Assembly: GCA_003342895.1 (NCBI GenBank) | Contig: PTFA01000085.1 | Location: 3,192,459-3,256,458, forward strand | Source of the DNA: Casuarius casuarius | Taxonomy: Eukaryota > Chordata > Aves > Casuariiformes > Casuariidae | Length of the DNA stretch: 64,000 nt | Reading direction: 5' to 3' | In this document: in pieces, positions 55,301-63,300 of the stretch | How the letters are laid out: every line of letters begins with the position of its first letter | How positions within the stretch are numbered: position 1 is the stretch's first letter | Made by a program: the position numbers and the translations under genes | Notes under the pieces: model-generated | What the model saw: the letters and a program-made list of their open reading frames with translations, nothing else | Database searches by the model: none | Told to the model about the DNA's origin: nothing

Positions 55301-55661
55301 GAGCATCAGCAGCTCAGACTCACGTCCCAGCTCAACCACAAGTTTGCTTTCACAGGTCTTCACTCAGACCTGCAGCCGTTTAACGCTGAGCTGGGTAATA
55401 GGCTCCAGCTCTAGAATATGGACTTCCAGCCATGTTCATATCACATCAGTATGTGTTGTTGTTTTTCCCTCTAGTTTGAAATCAGGCAGCTGCGGGCCCA
55501 CCTTGCCCAGCAAGACTTGGACCTGGCTGCAGAGCGGGAGGCTGCGCTCCAAGTCCCCCATCTCCTGAACAAGCAGAGCAGCAACAGGTACAAGGTGGTG
55601 GCAACTGAAGATTCGGATGATGAAGCCACCGAGAACATCACTGAGTTACGACCACCACGAG
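10302..55661 (+). CDS. TMEM266: TMEM266 (HVRP1), voltage-sensor-domain membrane protein; 8 coding exons, 3' end beyond the window
   Basis: Joined from 10302-10315, 12561-12749, 25001-25155, 30839-30912, 40484-40540, 42335-42473, 44123-44238 and 55475-55661. The joined frame has 310 complete codons plus one base and no stop, and every intron starts GT and ends AG. The product closely matches vertebrate TMEM266 as I remember it. Its order is: acidic cytosolic N-terminus (residues 1-90), S1 (about 93-114), S2 (about 129-152), S3 (about 165-183), S4 (about 194-209, with R200, R203, K205 and R206), then a coiled coil (about 214-274). The family is related to the Hv1 proton channel sensor but has no pore domain. 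The mammalian protein is reported as a Zn-sensitive voltage sensor in cerebellar granule neurons. Residue V103 replaces the S1 aspartate that gives Hv1 proton selectivity. About 220 C-terminal residues lie beyond the right edge. The family call is near certain; the exact role in this animal is inferred. Confidence 0.95.
10316..12560 (+). other. TMEM266: TMEM266 intron after first coding exon (2.2 kb)
   Basis: GT-AG intron, AT-rich. Near its right end is an eroded repeat-like stretch (about 12280-12430) with the phrase TTGACTTCAGTGGGATC that is common in old amniote repeats. A TTTA tetranucleotide run and a GT dinucleotide run follow, just before the acceptor. Nothing coding is seen. Confidence 0.85.
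12462..12512. repeat. (TTTA)n followed by (GT)n microsatellites
   Basis: A TTTA tetranucleotide run at about 12462-12484 and a GT dinucleotide run at about 12498-12510, then AGAGAGATAGAG. They end about 50 bases before the coding exon at 12561. Confidence 0.9.
12561..12749 (+). CDS. TMEM266: TMEM266 coding exon 2: acidic cytosolic N-terminus (residues 5-68)
   Basis: This 189-base exon follows the acceptor TTTTATTTTCAG and ends at the donor GTAAGT at 12750. It encodes residues 6-67, rich in E, D and Q, ending in the E-E-Y-Q-R-E stretch that leads up to S1. There is no membrane segment. The preserved blocks S-E-V-E-I-I-S-Q-Q and V-N-F-A-Y-R-D-L-P-L-A-A are diagnostic of TMEM266. The glycine at 68 is split GG/A across the next intron. 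The in-frame ATG at 12499 lies in the intron and is not the gene start. Confidence 0.95.
13380..13852 (+). mobile_element. Old CR1 LINE, 3' end fragment
   Basis: The segment follows the CR1 3' consensus order from memory: GAAGTCAT...TATTCAGT, then AGAATCCAGAGGAATGAGAATGGTT, GAAAACCTGAC, a stretch like TTCTCTATCTCCATGG, AGGACAAGAAGTAAAGAGCTT, and a terminal CTCTGATTCTTTGATT. It is diverged and has small deletions. It is the 3' untranslated part with no intact reverse transcriptase frame, so immobile. Orientation is sense relative to TMEM266. Confidence 0.88.
17304..17386. repeat. Short local duplication, spacing 62 bases
   Basis: GTTAGTGGACAGCGAGCTTC at 17304 recurs with one change at 17366 (GTTAGTGGAGAGCGAGCTTC). 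Between and beside them CTTGATAAA occurs three times. It looks like replication slippage. Confidence 0.8.
19100..19792 (+). mobile_element. Old CR1 LINE, long 3' end fragment
   Basis: About 690 bases matching an older sauropsid CR1 type. Landmarks are CATCGTTGTGCCTCTATAAA, TAGTTCTGGTCCCTGTC, a CTCTTCAGTCTGGAAAAGA block, GGTTCAAAACAAACAAAAAG, CCCTGGAACTACTTGC, and the end TCTGACCTAGTATGGCTAT. It is heavily mutated, with one N, and non-coding. Start is approximate to about 30 bases. Confidence 0.9.
21040..21150 (-). mobile_element. MIR/L2-like relic, reverse orientation
   Basis: TATAGATGGAGTAACTGAGG, TACCTAAAGGATCTG, TCCCAAGTCGTATAGGAAAG matches the reverse-complement MIR core (CAGATGAGGAAACTGAGGC ... 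AGAGGTTAAGTAACTTGCCCAAGGTCACACAG). One N is inside. Fragment boundaries are uncertain. Confidence 0.55.
24954..24973. repeat. (CTT)n trinucleotide run in acceptor region
   Basis: Perfect CTT repeat about 30 bases before the exon at 25001; it extends the pyrimidine-rich tract of that acceptor. Confidence 0.9.
25001..25155 (+). CDS. TMEM266: TMEM266 coding exon 3: pre-S1 and S1 helix (residues 68-120)
   Basis: The acceptor is ATTTCCTTAG (ends 25000) and the donor GTGAGT starts at 25156. The length is 155 bases. The phase is 2-in, 1-out, so read alone the exon shows stops in the wrong frames and is easy to miss. It encodes W-L-K-P-C-C-G then the S1 helix, about residues 93-114, ending L-L-I-D-I-K-L-L-Q. 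By alignment to Hv1, E110 keeps the conserved S1 acidic residue, but V103 stands where Hv1 has its selectivity aspartate. The CC pair at residues 75-76 is a possible palmitoylation site (inference). Confidence 0.93.
27515..27720 (-). mobile_element. MIR-like SINE relic, reverse orientation
   Basis: Read on the + strand it follows the reverse complement of MIR in order: TTTTCACATTCATTAGCC, then TTACCCTGTGATGCAAGAAT, TATCCATGTTTTGCAAATGG, GAGAAATAGA, and further on CCTGGATTAGAAGTTGGTGG. These correspond to the MIR segments for ATTTAATCCTCACAACA, CCCTATGAGG, the ATCTGTAAAATGGGGATAAT core, and the tRNA-side GGTTCGAATCC region. Very diverged, as expected for an amniote-age element in a bird. Confidence 0.65.
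29700..29755. repeat. Two adjacent perfect inverted repeats (hairpin pair)
   Basis: Arm 29703-29709 (GGACCTT) pairs with 29715-29721 (AAGGTCC) over a 5-base loop. One base later, 29723-29734 (TTATTCCACTTT) pairs perfectly with 29736-29747 (AAAGTGGAATAA) around a single G. An outer AGAGG at 29700-29704 is complementary to CCTCT at 29751-29755, although it overlaps the first arm. Directly read from the sequence; function unknown. Confidence 0.85.
30839..30912 (+). CDS. TMEM266: TMEM266 coding exon 4: S1-S2 loop and first half of S2 (residues 120-144)
   Basis: This 74-base exon lies between the acceptor AATTGCAG and the donor GTATGT at 30913. It encodes the short extracellular S1-S2 loop and S2 up to F-F-S-E, with E144 as the expected S2 acidic counter-charge. 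H131 lies near the outer end of S2 and is a plausible metal ligand, given the reported Zn sensitivity of the mammalian protein (inference). The exon ends in phase 0. The last codons spell a pyrimidine tract followed by CAG, which mimics an acceptor two bases before the true donor. Confidence 0.94.
30913..40483 (+). other. TMEM266: TMEM266 intron within S2 (9.6 kb)
   Basis: GT-AG intron, mostly unique AT-rich DNA with GC-richer islands near 32340-32720 and 37640-38000 that carry overlapping open frames on both strands. A weak MIR-like phrase (TCCCTCTGCAAAATGGGATTA) lies at about 39219-39239. No supported gene. Confidence 0.8.
40484..40540 (+). CDS. TMEM266: TMEM266 coding exon 5: end of S2 and S2-S3 linker (residues 145-163)
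   Basis: A 57-base phase 0/0 exon of exactly 19 codons, from TVLR to NKIE. It is bounded by the acceptor TTTTACTAG (ends 40483) and the donor GTAAGT at 40541. It encodes the inner half of S2 and the cytosolic W-D-Y-I-E-N-K-I-E linker. Because length and phases are multiples of three, skipping it would keep the frame but delete part of S2, so it could serve as a cassette exon. There is no evidence in the sequence that it does. Confidence 0.94.
40541..42334 (+). other. TMEM266: TMEM266 intron before S3-S4 exon (1.8 kb)
   Basis: GT-AG intron. The only recognisable content is an eroded repeat tail at 41925-42010. Confidence 0.85.
41925..42010 (+). mobile_element. Ancient L2/MIR-like 3' tail
   Basis: CAGTAAGATCTATGGGCAGG, GACTGTATCCTCTTTTGGG and AGGTAATAAATAGCAATCAT match the widely shared old tail of the form TGTAAGCTCTTTGGGGCAGG, GACTGT..., with a terminal AATAAT-rich end. 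The exact family cannot be set by eye. Confidence 0.5.
42335..42473 (+). CDS. TMEM266: TMEM266 coding exon 6: S3 and voltage-sensing S4 (residues 164-210)
   Basis: A 139-base exon after the acceptor CTCCCTAG (ends 42334), with donor GTGAGT at 42474. It opens with V-F-D-G at S3; D166 matches the conserved S3 aspartate of the voltage-sensor fold. It then encodes the loop N-G-P-S-S-P-W-D-A and the S4 core L-R-I-W-R-V-K-R-I-I-D. The basic residues R200, R203, K205 and R206 are the gating charges. The S4 motif is nearly the Hv1 type. A210 is split G/CC over the next intron. Confidence 0.96.
42474..44122 (+). other. TMEM266: TMEM266 intron between S4 and coiled-coil exons (1.6 kb)
   Basis: GT-AG intron ending just after an old CR1-like 3' tail at 43970-44055, so a LINE relic sits about 70 bases from the exon. 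Nothing else is recognised. Confidence 0.85.
43970..44055 (+). mobile_element. Ancient CR1/L3-like 3' tail
   Basis: The stretch GTGAAATTCTGTGGCCTGTG, GTACAGGACTAGATTGTTAT and GATCCCTTCTGGCCCAAAGG matches the ending of an old LINE family common in reptile genomes, whose consensus closes with ATGGTCCCTTCTGGCCTTA. Only the tail is recognisable. It lies 68 bases upstream of a coding exon. Confidence 0.72.
44123..44238 (+). CDS. TMEM266: TMEM266 coding exon 7: start of post-S4 coiled coil (residues 210-248)
   Basis: A 116-base exon between the acceptor GTTTTCCAG and the donor GTAAAG at 44239. It reads Y-V-L-P-V-K and then a heptad-rich helix including M-I-Q-Q-Y-E-K-A-K and Q-L-E-R-L-T-Q-I-C. Hydrophobic residues recur at a/d positions, as expected for the cytosolic coiled coil that dimerises this family and Hv1. 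The donor GTAAAG is the weakest of the set. Confidence 0.95.
50173..50694 (+). mobile_element. CR1 LINE, avian-type 3' end copy
   Basis: Matches the bird CR1 3' region closely: GGAGTGCTGTGGCCTGTCTG, GAAGCTGAGGAAGCTGGGCT, TTGTTCAGCCTCAAGGAGAG, CCACTGGAACAGGTTGCCAG, GAGGTCCCTTCCTACCTGAA, and the octamer-like tail TTTTGTGATATCTATGATG. It is less eroded than the other copies here, so the youngest insertion. It is 5'-truncated, as is usual for CR1, and has an internal deletion relative to consensus around 50355-50390. Confidence 0.95.
51440..51500 (-). mobile_element. Possible CR1 3' end, reverse orientation
   Basis: Starts TCATAGAATTATA and continues with AAGGAAC and CATCTATTTGACCTAACC. This resembles the reverse complement of a CR1 ending (AATCATAGAAT...CATCTAGTCCAACC). 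It is short and eroded, so tentative. Confidence 0.4.
52216..52253. repeat. (TGCTC)n pentanucleotide microsatellite
   Basis: Seven full perfect TGCTC units plus TGC. The preceding GGGGCTGGGCTGGG is a degenerate extension. Likely polymorphic. Confidence 0.95.
54200..54510. promoter_or_regulatory. CpG-dense block in intron (candidate CpG island)
   Basis: By eye about 30 CpG dinucleotides occur in about 310 bases, in runs such as CTCGCGCGGCTCGG, GGTCGCGCGCAGGG and CACCGCGGCGCGCCGAGGC, while surrounding intron DNA is CpG-poor. This density is typical of an unmethylated island. It could be an internal promoter or enhancer for TMEM266 or for an unseen transcript. No core promoter motif is clear. 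Confidence 0.5.
55475..55661 (+). CDS. TMEM266: TMEM266 coding exon 8: end of coiled coil and start of cytosolic tail (residues 249-310)
   Basis: A 187-base exon after the acceptor TTTCCCTCTAG (ends 55474), with donor GTGAGT at 55662. It starts F-E-I-R-Q-L-R-A-H-L and continues the coiled coil to about residue 274. It then enters a polar, acidic linker with T-E-D-S-D-D-E-A-T-E. The coiled-coil half is almost identical to human TMEM266; the linker after about residue 275 is clearly more divergent, as expected for a disordered tail. One base (G) is carried into an exon beyond the window. Confidence 0.95.
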
Positions 55662-56720
55662 GTGAGTGCTGCCCACGCGCTGCTACCTGCCGGCAGGGCT
55701 GCTCCCTTAGATGGAGTTAATGAATCCGCTAAATGCTTTCACTCCTCCAGTGAACTGATTACTTTCCCCGGAGACTGCATTTTTGCAAGGAAATTATGTC
55801 TCCTTCAAAGTGGTAGGAGTTGTTGTTATATTTGTGAACAGATTCTAACCAGAGCCAATAAAATGACTCTGGCAGAAAATGACTGTGCCGTACCTCCCCT
55901 GTGTCCTTGCGATTATATCCATCAAACCTTGAAGAAGCAGCAGCCAAGTGAGAATTGGCAAAAAAATAATCATTCAGAGGTAAAAGCAGGGGAATTGAGA
56001 ANAACATTGAAAACCGGTTTCAGACTTTGGCCACTTGCATTTCTGTGATTTAGAAAGGACCCAGGGCAGTTCTGAATTGATGTCATGGCTCACAGCTACT
56101 ACTGTGTCTGCACAGGAACCCGGTTCGTAACTCAACTAGTGATATTTATAGTATTGCATTGTTTTCATACTGGTTTTAATAGTATCCAGTTAAATGTATT
56201 AGGCCAGATTAGCCTCTTCTGTAAATCTTGTGTCAGCAAGGTTACATCAGGAATTAATGTGGCCAGTTTTTGGCCAAGTGAAGAGTCTGATGTATGTTGG
56301 GAGGTACTCGAGCACATATATGTATGTTATGAGCACGGATATGTAATTGCGGACATACAAATCCATAGAAACCTGCATATCCTGTTGTATTCTGTGAGCT
56401 ATGTGATATTTTGTGAATGTTAGCGTCGGGTTAACGGAAGAAAAAACAAGATGTACGGTCAGGGAAAGAGGTGGAAAGCTACATACGTAGAACTGTATCT
56501 GGGCTGGTTGTCTCCATGCTTTTGTACAGCAGAGGGTCAGTTTGTGCGTGCTCCTGGAAACAGGAGTTTGAGTACAGGACTCTGTTTTGACGGGTCCCAG
56601 CCATCCTGCTCGCCACCCTGCGCCCTAGCTGGCCCACCAGGTTTGTGCGGTTGCCCATGCATCGGCTATGAACCTCACCTGGCGGTTGTGCTCTCACCGG
56701 GTCACAGGTGCAGCCTGAAA

Positions 56721-56840
56721 GCTGCTGATGCCGGGCAGCCGGGTGGTGATGGAGCATGGGCAAGTCTGGTGCTGGCAAAGGGGCACTGCAGGGTGTGAGC
56801 AGCTCCGGTGCCGGCAATGGGGCGCTGCACNGCATGGGCA
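56721..56840. repeat. Minisatellite, three imperfect copies of about 39-42 bases
   Basis: Copies at about 56721-56762, 56763-56801 and 56802-56840, with a fourth starting GCTCCTGC. The second and third share GGTGCTGGCAA/GGTGCCGGCAA, then GGGGC(A/G)CTGCA and end in GAGCA/GGGCA. The unit length is a multiple of three, so both strands show repeated peptide-like frames, which should not be read as protein. Confidence 0.7.
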
Positions 56841-59800
56841 GCTCCTGCTTTGGATGCTCGGTCACATGCCGGAGGTGAGGAGCAGACCTGTGGGTACCAC
56901 CGGGCTGTCAGCTGTCTGTTGGGCAGGCGTGTGTGGCTCAGGGAAATACTAACAGCTGTATTTACCTAGGTCCTTTTTTATCACTTGCATGCTAGACTGA
57001 AAGAATTATTGAAAAGGGTGTTGCTCTTTCTCCCCTGGTTCCCTCCATGGGAAGGCAGGATGGATCCTGATCTCCCTGACGAGGAACATAATACTCCGGA
57101 GAAGAGAACAGTCTGGGTTACTTCCTTTCACTCGCTTTCCTCTATAGTAACATGTTAGTCTTTCTCAAACATCTTTGCTGGATTATTTTAGTGGATGAAT
57201 GGTATGTGAATATATTTGAATTAGAGGTTCTCATGACATCTTTCTTTTGGCCAAACTCCATTGAATTAAAGACACAGAAGTATTTAATCAAAAGGTTTAA
57301 GAAAAAAAGGTGTCCACATTTTTTCAAATGATTATCCTCTCCATACTTTACATGGTAATGAAATCACGTAGAAATTGTTTTTGTTTTTTCTTTTAAATAA
57401 TGACTAAACACTGATCTCAACTTAGCCATTAATTTTTCCTGGTTTGAAATTCTAATTAAAAGCAGACAGTGAAAGAGACTGCCCCCTAAAATGCATTTCC
57501 CCCTTTTTGTAGGATTTCAGAGGCTTCCCCAGTGGATTCATTATAATTTATGCATGTGTTCCTTGAGGGTTACATTTGGAACTGGAGAGTGTTGTGCACG
57601 TTATAAAGAAGCTTGCTGAAATTATAGTGCTGTGGAGATTCATCTAAAAATTCTTCTGTCCAAGGTATTCATTCCAACTTCCAGGTTAACACAAGTACCC
57701 ATTATTCATTTCTCCTTGTGAAATGCTGGCCAGTTGGGCAACAGAGTGGACACACAGTCTTCAAGATTGATTTCCACATTCAGTTCAGTTATGGGATTAG
57801 TTAGGGAGATTCATGCTTGACACTGAAAAAAAAAACATCCAGCAAATAACAAAAGAAACGCAATGCTTTACAAACTGGATAACGTGCAGTTATATTATAT
57901 TTCAACAGTCATGCTGAGAATCTAGAATTAATTACTGATTCCCAGAAATGAACTGAAAATACAAGGGGAAATATTTTTTTCTGAATTATATCATGTATTA
58001 CATAAAAACCCTTTGTAGATGCGTGTTTTTGAGTGCTTGTCTTTATAAGCCAAATTCAGGTAACTCCATTTTCATTATTGTCTATATGTTGAATGAAGCA
58101 GGAGTCGGACAGAAAGAATATCCTATGGTCTCATAGCAAGGAACTACCGTTGTGGCAGCCTACCATCGTAGTGGACTACCAACAAGGGCACCAAGTTAAG
58201 ACTGTATAAAAAACACGAGCCCAGCATTAGCATTCAGTGCTTTGGTTGGCAATCCAGGTAATGGTCTATTCAGGCAGAGGAGTTTGCATCTAATTTCCTG
58301 GATTATTTTGCAGAAGAAAGAAGTAATAAACCCCCCCCACGCATCATCACCAGGCTTTGAATCCAGCACCAGCAGTGCTGGCTCACAGGTTGCTTCTGTG
58401 TAAACTGAAGGGCATCAAAACCTTAGCTGAGAGCTTGAGAAGGGGCAGAAAGAGCATGGGGCAGCCCTGCCTGCTGCTTCTCCCTCCCCACCTCGTCTAG
58501 GTCTCTGTTCTCCAGCTCTCCCAGCATTGCCTTGTGCTCCCAGTAATATGTTGCCATTGCAGCAGCAGCTTTCTCCCTTATCGCTTTGGCATGCTGCCAG
58601 CATTTCTTCATTTGTGCTGTGGCCATTCTCACCAACACATATCTCAGCAAAAGCTGGCTGTGGTGTCTGGGGCAGAAGAGGAGCAGGTCTTCGTCTTCCA
58701 AGTGCCATCCCTTCTGCCAGCCTGGCTGGGTGGTGTAGGCTCTCCCCGTGTTACAGCTCCCTACCTGCTCANGTAGGCGAAACGCTCGTGGGACCTGGCT
58801 CTGCAGAGCAGGACGCTCGAGACGGTCCCATAGGTCATTTCTGTGTCCTCCCCCCTCTCACGTGCTGTGGTTACACGGGCTGTGCTGTCTTCAGGATTTT
58901 GCGCAGCCTTGCTTTGCCTGGAAATATAAGCCTCCAGTGTTTTATCCCCTGACTTTTGGGGCCAAGGGTTATGCGTTGCAAATTACCCTCTGGGTCAGAC
59001 CACATTAGGAGTTGCTTTGCATCCACTTTCTCTTAGCTGTGTTTTTCCTCCTTAAAGACCCCAGAGTGATGATTGCAGTTAATCACTGTGTGTCACATGG
59101 CATTTGTGAGCTTTGAAAAATATCTGAGGTTGCCTGTTACAAAGGCTATTTTGAGGAGAAATGAGGAACCAGATTGCTAATAGTCTTAAAAGCTACAGCT
59201 CAGCTGTTAGGCAAAACAGGTGCTGGTGGGCTGTTCTTCTATGCTCTGGCAGAATATTAGCCCTACCTACCACACCTGGGGATAGGGTATGGCATGGACT
59301 GGTATGTGTTTGTGCCAAACTTAACCTTGTCAGCCTTCAAAAACTCACTGTCTTTGGAGAGCCCTGAATGCTGCCAAACCAAGAAGCCTGGAGAGCTCCA
59401 GCTTGGCTGGAGAACATAATGCAGGAGAAAATGAGACGTTCCGTCCCAAGCTAATCTTATTTCCCCCGTCTACCTTGGACAATGGAAACATTCAGTACAG
59501 AGTATTTTACCACAAGGGGGTTATGGAATAAAAAGCATTCAGACATTTTACTCATTTCCCTACCTGGGAGTTTTATGGGATAGTGCATAAGTTAAAGCTC
59601 CTCAGAGGCAGCTCCAGCTTGCACTCTGGTGTTTACCCTGGATGTTGTGCAACCATTTACTACCGTGTTCAGTAAAATAAGTCAGGTAACCCCGGCATCG
59701 TGTGGTACACCCAGCACCTTGGGGAGTCTGGCAGGGGACGGCAGAGAAGCATGCTGTGGCCTGCAGCGGGAGGGGGCTGTATGCGCTGACAGGTTCAGTA

Positions 59801-60194
59801 GCTTTCAAGACATATTTTCACTCAGCTTTTCTTTCTGCAGATCTCTCTCTGGCCTTCCTCTGCGTCTGAACTGCCAGGTCCCTCCTGTGCTAATTCTCTG
59901 AATCATGAGCCAGTCTCCCCAGAAGTACCTTCCCGAGAGACTCCTAGCACAGTAGAAATAACTCAGCGGAAAATGGAATAGGTGTATAGTATTTTCTAGG
60001 CTGATGTGGCAAAGAGGTGCAGGGAAATTTTCCCCTTTAACTTTCTTTGAATGAAACTTTTATTTGTCTTGCCAATAAATAGATCTCCAGAGTGGACAAA
60101 CGTGGAGGCTAAAACACAGGCGTCAGCATGCAGGTCAAGGGGTGCCCTCCCTTACTGACACCAGGAAAGATGTTGGCCTCAAGAGAAGGGCAGG

Positions 60195-60350
60195 ACTCTG
60201 GGAGCCAGAAACCCCAGGCAGAGCTGTGACATTGGCTGCACTGCGAGCACTTGGCTTAGCTTCCCTGCCTCAGTTTCTCCAGTGTGACATGAATGATGGT
60301 GCCGCTCACAGACCTTAAAGCAGCACTGTGAGGCTCAGCTGGTTTGTAAC
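60195..60350 (+). mobile_element. MIR-like SINE relic
   Basis: GGGAGCCAGAAACCCCAGGC, a GAGCTGTGACATTGGCTGC stretch, ACTTGGCTTAGCTTCCCTGC, CTCAGTTTCTCCAGTGTGAC, ATGAATGATGGTGCC and CACTGTGAGGCTCA line up in order with MIR (GGAGCCAGACTGCCTGGG... CTTAACCTCTCTG TGCCTCAGTTTCC ... ATGGGGATAAT ... TTGTGAGGATTA). The order and spacing of several blocks support the call more than any one block. Confidence 0.6.
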
Positions 60351-63300
60351 GAGCTGCGGCTGAAAGCTGCTGCCTGTGAACACCACATTGCTAATGATTT
60401 TCAGGACCGTTGTGGTCAGCCTTTCACTAAGAGCAAGGGAAAGATGCTAAGTGCTGTCTCCTTTCTTCTGCCCAGAGATGGTTTGATGACATAATGGCAA
60501 AAATCATCCTATCTGCTCCTCTCGAAATTGTAAAGGGAGTTCTTTTCTCTTGCTGAGTTCTTGCCTGCGTAACTGGTTGTGGTCAGAATAACATCTACTG
60601 TTTTCTGCTCCTGCACAAATCATTTTTAGGGTTTAGGATACAAAGTTCCAGGCTTTGGGAAATGTCAGGTTCACAATGCCCCATGTAACCGTTAATGCTT
60701 CCTCTGAAAATTTATTATTTGTTAATCTCTCCCATAATATATGAATTACAGTCCCTAGTGGAAATTCCACATTTTCCTGCATATATCATTTCAGTTTTTG
60801 AAATTCTACAGTACTGCTATAGTTTAATATTAATATGCCACCCTTATATTCATTTGAGCAAGAACTGGATCCCAGCTCTGTTACTTTCCATCACAGAAGG
60901 GTTATTTTAGTCAAATTTCCGTTTTTATGGGGTTGGCAGCAAGTGGTTTGCTTTGGGGGACTGCTACAATTTACGATTGTGTGTGGAGAAAAGTAAAGTT
61001 TGCTTTGTCCACAGGTACCCACTGTTTTGTAAGTGAAGAAAATGGGATATTGGGAGGGGAATATGAAAAATTATGGAGCTTCAAACGGTTTCTATTAAGT
61101 TATTCGTAAACTGCCTGAGAAGGCGCTGGCATGGATTTTGTCAGTTGGTGCTTGCAAGGCTGTCTGAGCTGGTTGAAGACTTTTGGTTTTTCAACTCTAT
61201 GCCACTTCCTTTGGTGATCATCTGTTAGTGCTCTGAAGAGAGCTGTGTTACTGCAGAGCAATAGATGAAGAGTAGTTTATAGTTATTTTCGAATGTTGAA
61301 AAGTATCTACTTTGAAGCCTACTCTTGGCAATGGTTATATCTTAAGTGCACATGCTTCCTAGTTGAACTCCATGAACCCCATGGGGAGGCAAGGATTTGG
61401 CTTCTCTGTAGGTGCCTAGTCCAGGCTTCCTGGTGATCATCCAGGCAGGAATCGTAGGAATTAATCCTTAATTAAACCTTAAGGTGTAATTAGGCTCTTG
61501 AATTTCATATTCACTGAATGGGAAGGGTAGGAACTCATCTCACTTCCAGAAGTGGCAGACATTGTAGTCATCTGTGTGAGGTTCAAGTCCTCTTCCGTCA
61601 TTAATGCACAGAGGTGTAAAGACCCCGCTGACAGGTAGGGGAACCCAGAACTAGCACGGTTTCCACTGTTCAAGCATGCAATCCCTTCGTAATAACCCCT
61701 TGCATAAACTGATGATGCGCCGTGTGAAAGCAGTGAGCAGAGAGGCTCTTTTGGCCTCTGCTGCCATCAGAACCCTGCTCCAACACTCACTTTCCTAAAG
61801 TATTAGAAACCTTTTCCTGATTCCCAATCTGTACTTGCTCATTGCCATCTTATAACAATTTCTTCTTGAGCCCTTTAGCTTAAATTGTTCCTCTGTTCCC
61901 TGGTGTTTACTCTGAGATTTGTTGCTTTGATGGTAGCTTCAGTCTTGGTTTTTCTAGACTCAACGAACAGGCCCTTCTTTTACAGAGACTGACCCAAGTT
62001 TCTCTCTGTTTGCTCCAAGCTGACTGTCACACATTAGATCAGATGTGGATTTGCAGATCCTCATTTGCAGAGAACAAGGTTGGAAAGAGCATTCAGAGGT
62101 CGCCCAGGCCATCCTGTACCCAAAACCATCAGCCGTGACCGCGCAGACACCTTGCATCTCAGCCTTGCTCGAGGCAGCGCGCAGTGCTCTTGCAGGATGA
62201 TCCACTAAAGCGAGGGCCAGACCCATCCAATGTGTTGTCATTTAAGGATTTTGGTTTTCTGTCCTGGTAGCATCTGCTGATAGTGGAGGCTGTTCTGTGT
62301 CCCAGGATTTCCTTCAACAGGGCAACCCCCATCTCGGGTAGATTTCTTTCTTAGAGCCAGGCAGGGTCTGTTGCTCTGTGCTTTCTCTGCACGCTGACTC
62401 GGACAGTTCCCCGCACGGTGGGTGCCCTGGTGGCATCTCACGTGCCCTCGCAGCCCCCAGGCCTCTGCAGGGACCGGGGATCTGTGTGAATGGAAAGGTG
62501 TGTGAGCGCTGCAGCTTGTGCTATCGTGGCAGTCCGCCTTCATCCGAAAAGTGGGAGAAGCCTCCTGGAAAGTGCCAGCCTGCTGCTCATATCTCCTGTT
62601 GGCACGGACTTTCCGTGTTGCCGGAGGGTAAGGGAGAGAGATCTTCCTGTGCCAGCAAGGCAGAGGCAGCACAGTCCTGCTTGGCTCGTCTTGCTCCAGC
62701 CCAGGAAGCAGCACAGCACAGCTTAGAGATCACGTGTGCCTTAATAAATGAATTTATAAGTGAGAAGTGACTTCTGCACAAACTGCTGAGGAGGAGAAGA
62801 GGTCAGGTCTGGCTGAGAACTTGGTGATGGTGAAAGTCAGCTGGTCAGGGTGCAGAGATCTGAAATGCCAGCACTTGCATGGCAGTCCCTGGGGGGGATC
62901 TCCCTGGGAAGGTTACAGCTTCGTCGGGGACTTTTCCCCCGNGCATCGCCAGTCTGCTTTCAGAAACACATTATGTATGGCCTTTTCTGTGTATGCTCCC
63001 GCTTCCTTCCTTAGCGCTCTACGGCACGATGCTAAGGCTGCGCTCTTCTCGTGCAAACTTGCGTTGCGGCAGTGTCATGGGCCGGTGTCAGAGCAGCGTA
63101 GCTCCCATCATTGCTCTTATTTTTAGAAGTGTTTAGGGGGCAATAGCCTGATCTTACAACTTGTGCCTTGAAAAGCCTTTCTGCTCAGAGTGTGTCTCAG
63201 TGGCTTTCATTGCAGAGTGTATTTTATCCTACTTTTTTCCCAAAAGGTTTCTAAATGGTAGTGGTACTTTGAGGAAAAGCCGCTGGTGTCAGATAGCAGT

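Larger units (their letters stand above)
44239..55474 (+). other. TMEM266: TMEM266 intron within the coiled coil (11.2 kb)
   Basis: GT-AG intron. It contains the youngest CR1 copy (50173-50694), a possible reverse CR1 end near 51440-51500, a TGCTC pentanucleotide array, and a CpG-dense block at 54200-54510, about 1 kb before the next exon. An eroded element may lie at about 45280-45420, where phrases such as TTTAGGTGCCC and TTTAGGTCCCTAAA recall old reptile repeats. Confidence 0.85.

Noticed and set aside
61580..61610. tRNA B-box-like GGTTCAAGTCC
   Set aside because: No matching A box, acceptor stem or cloverleaf could be drawn around it.
62238..62770. Minus-strand 158-codon and plus-strand 130-codon open frames
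   Set aside because: They overlap on opposite strands in GC-rich DNA, have no domain, motif or splice support, and look like chance.
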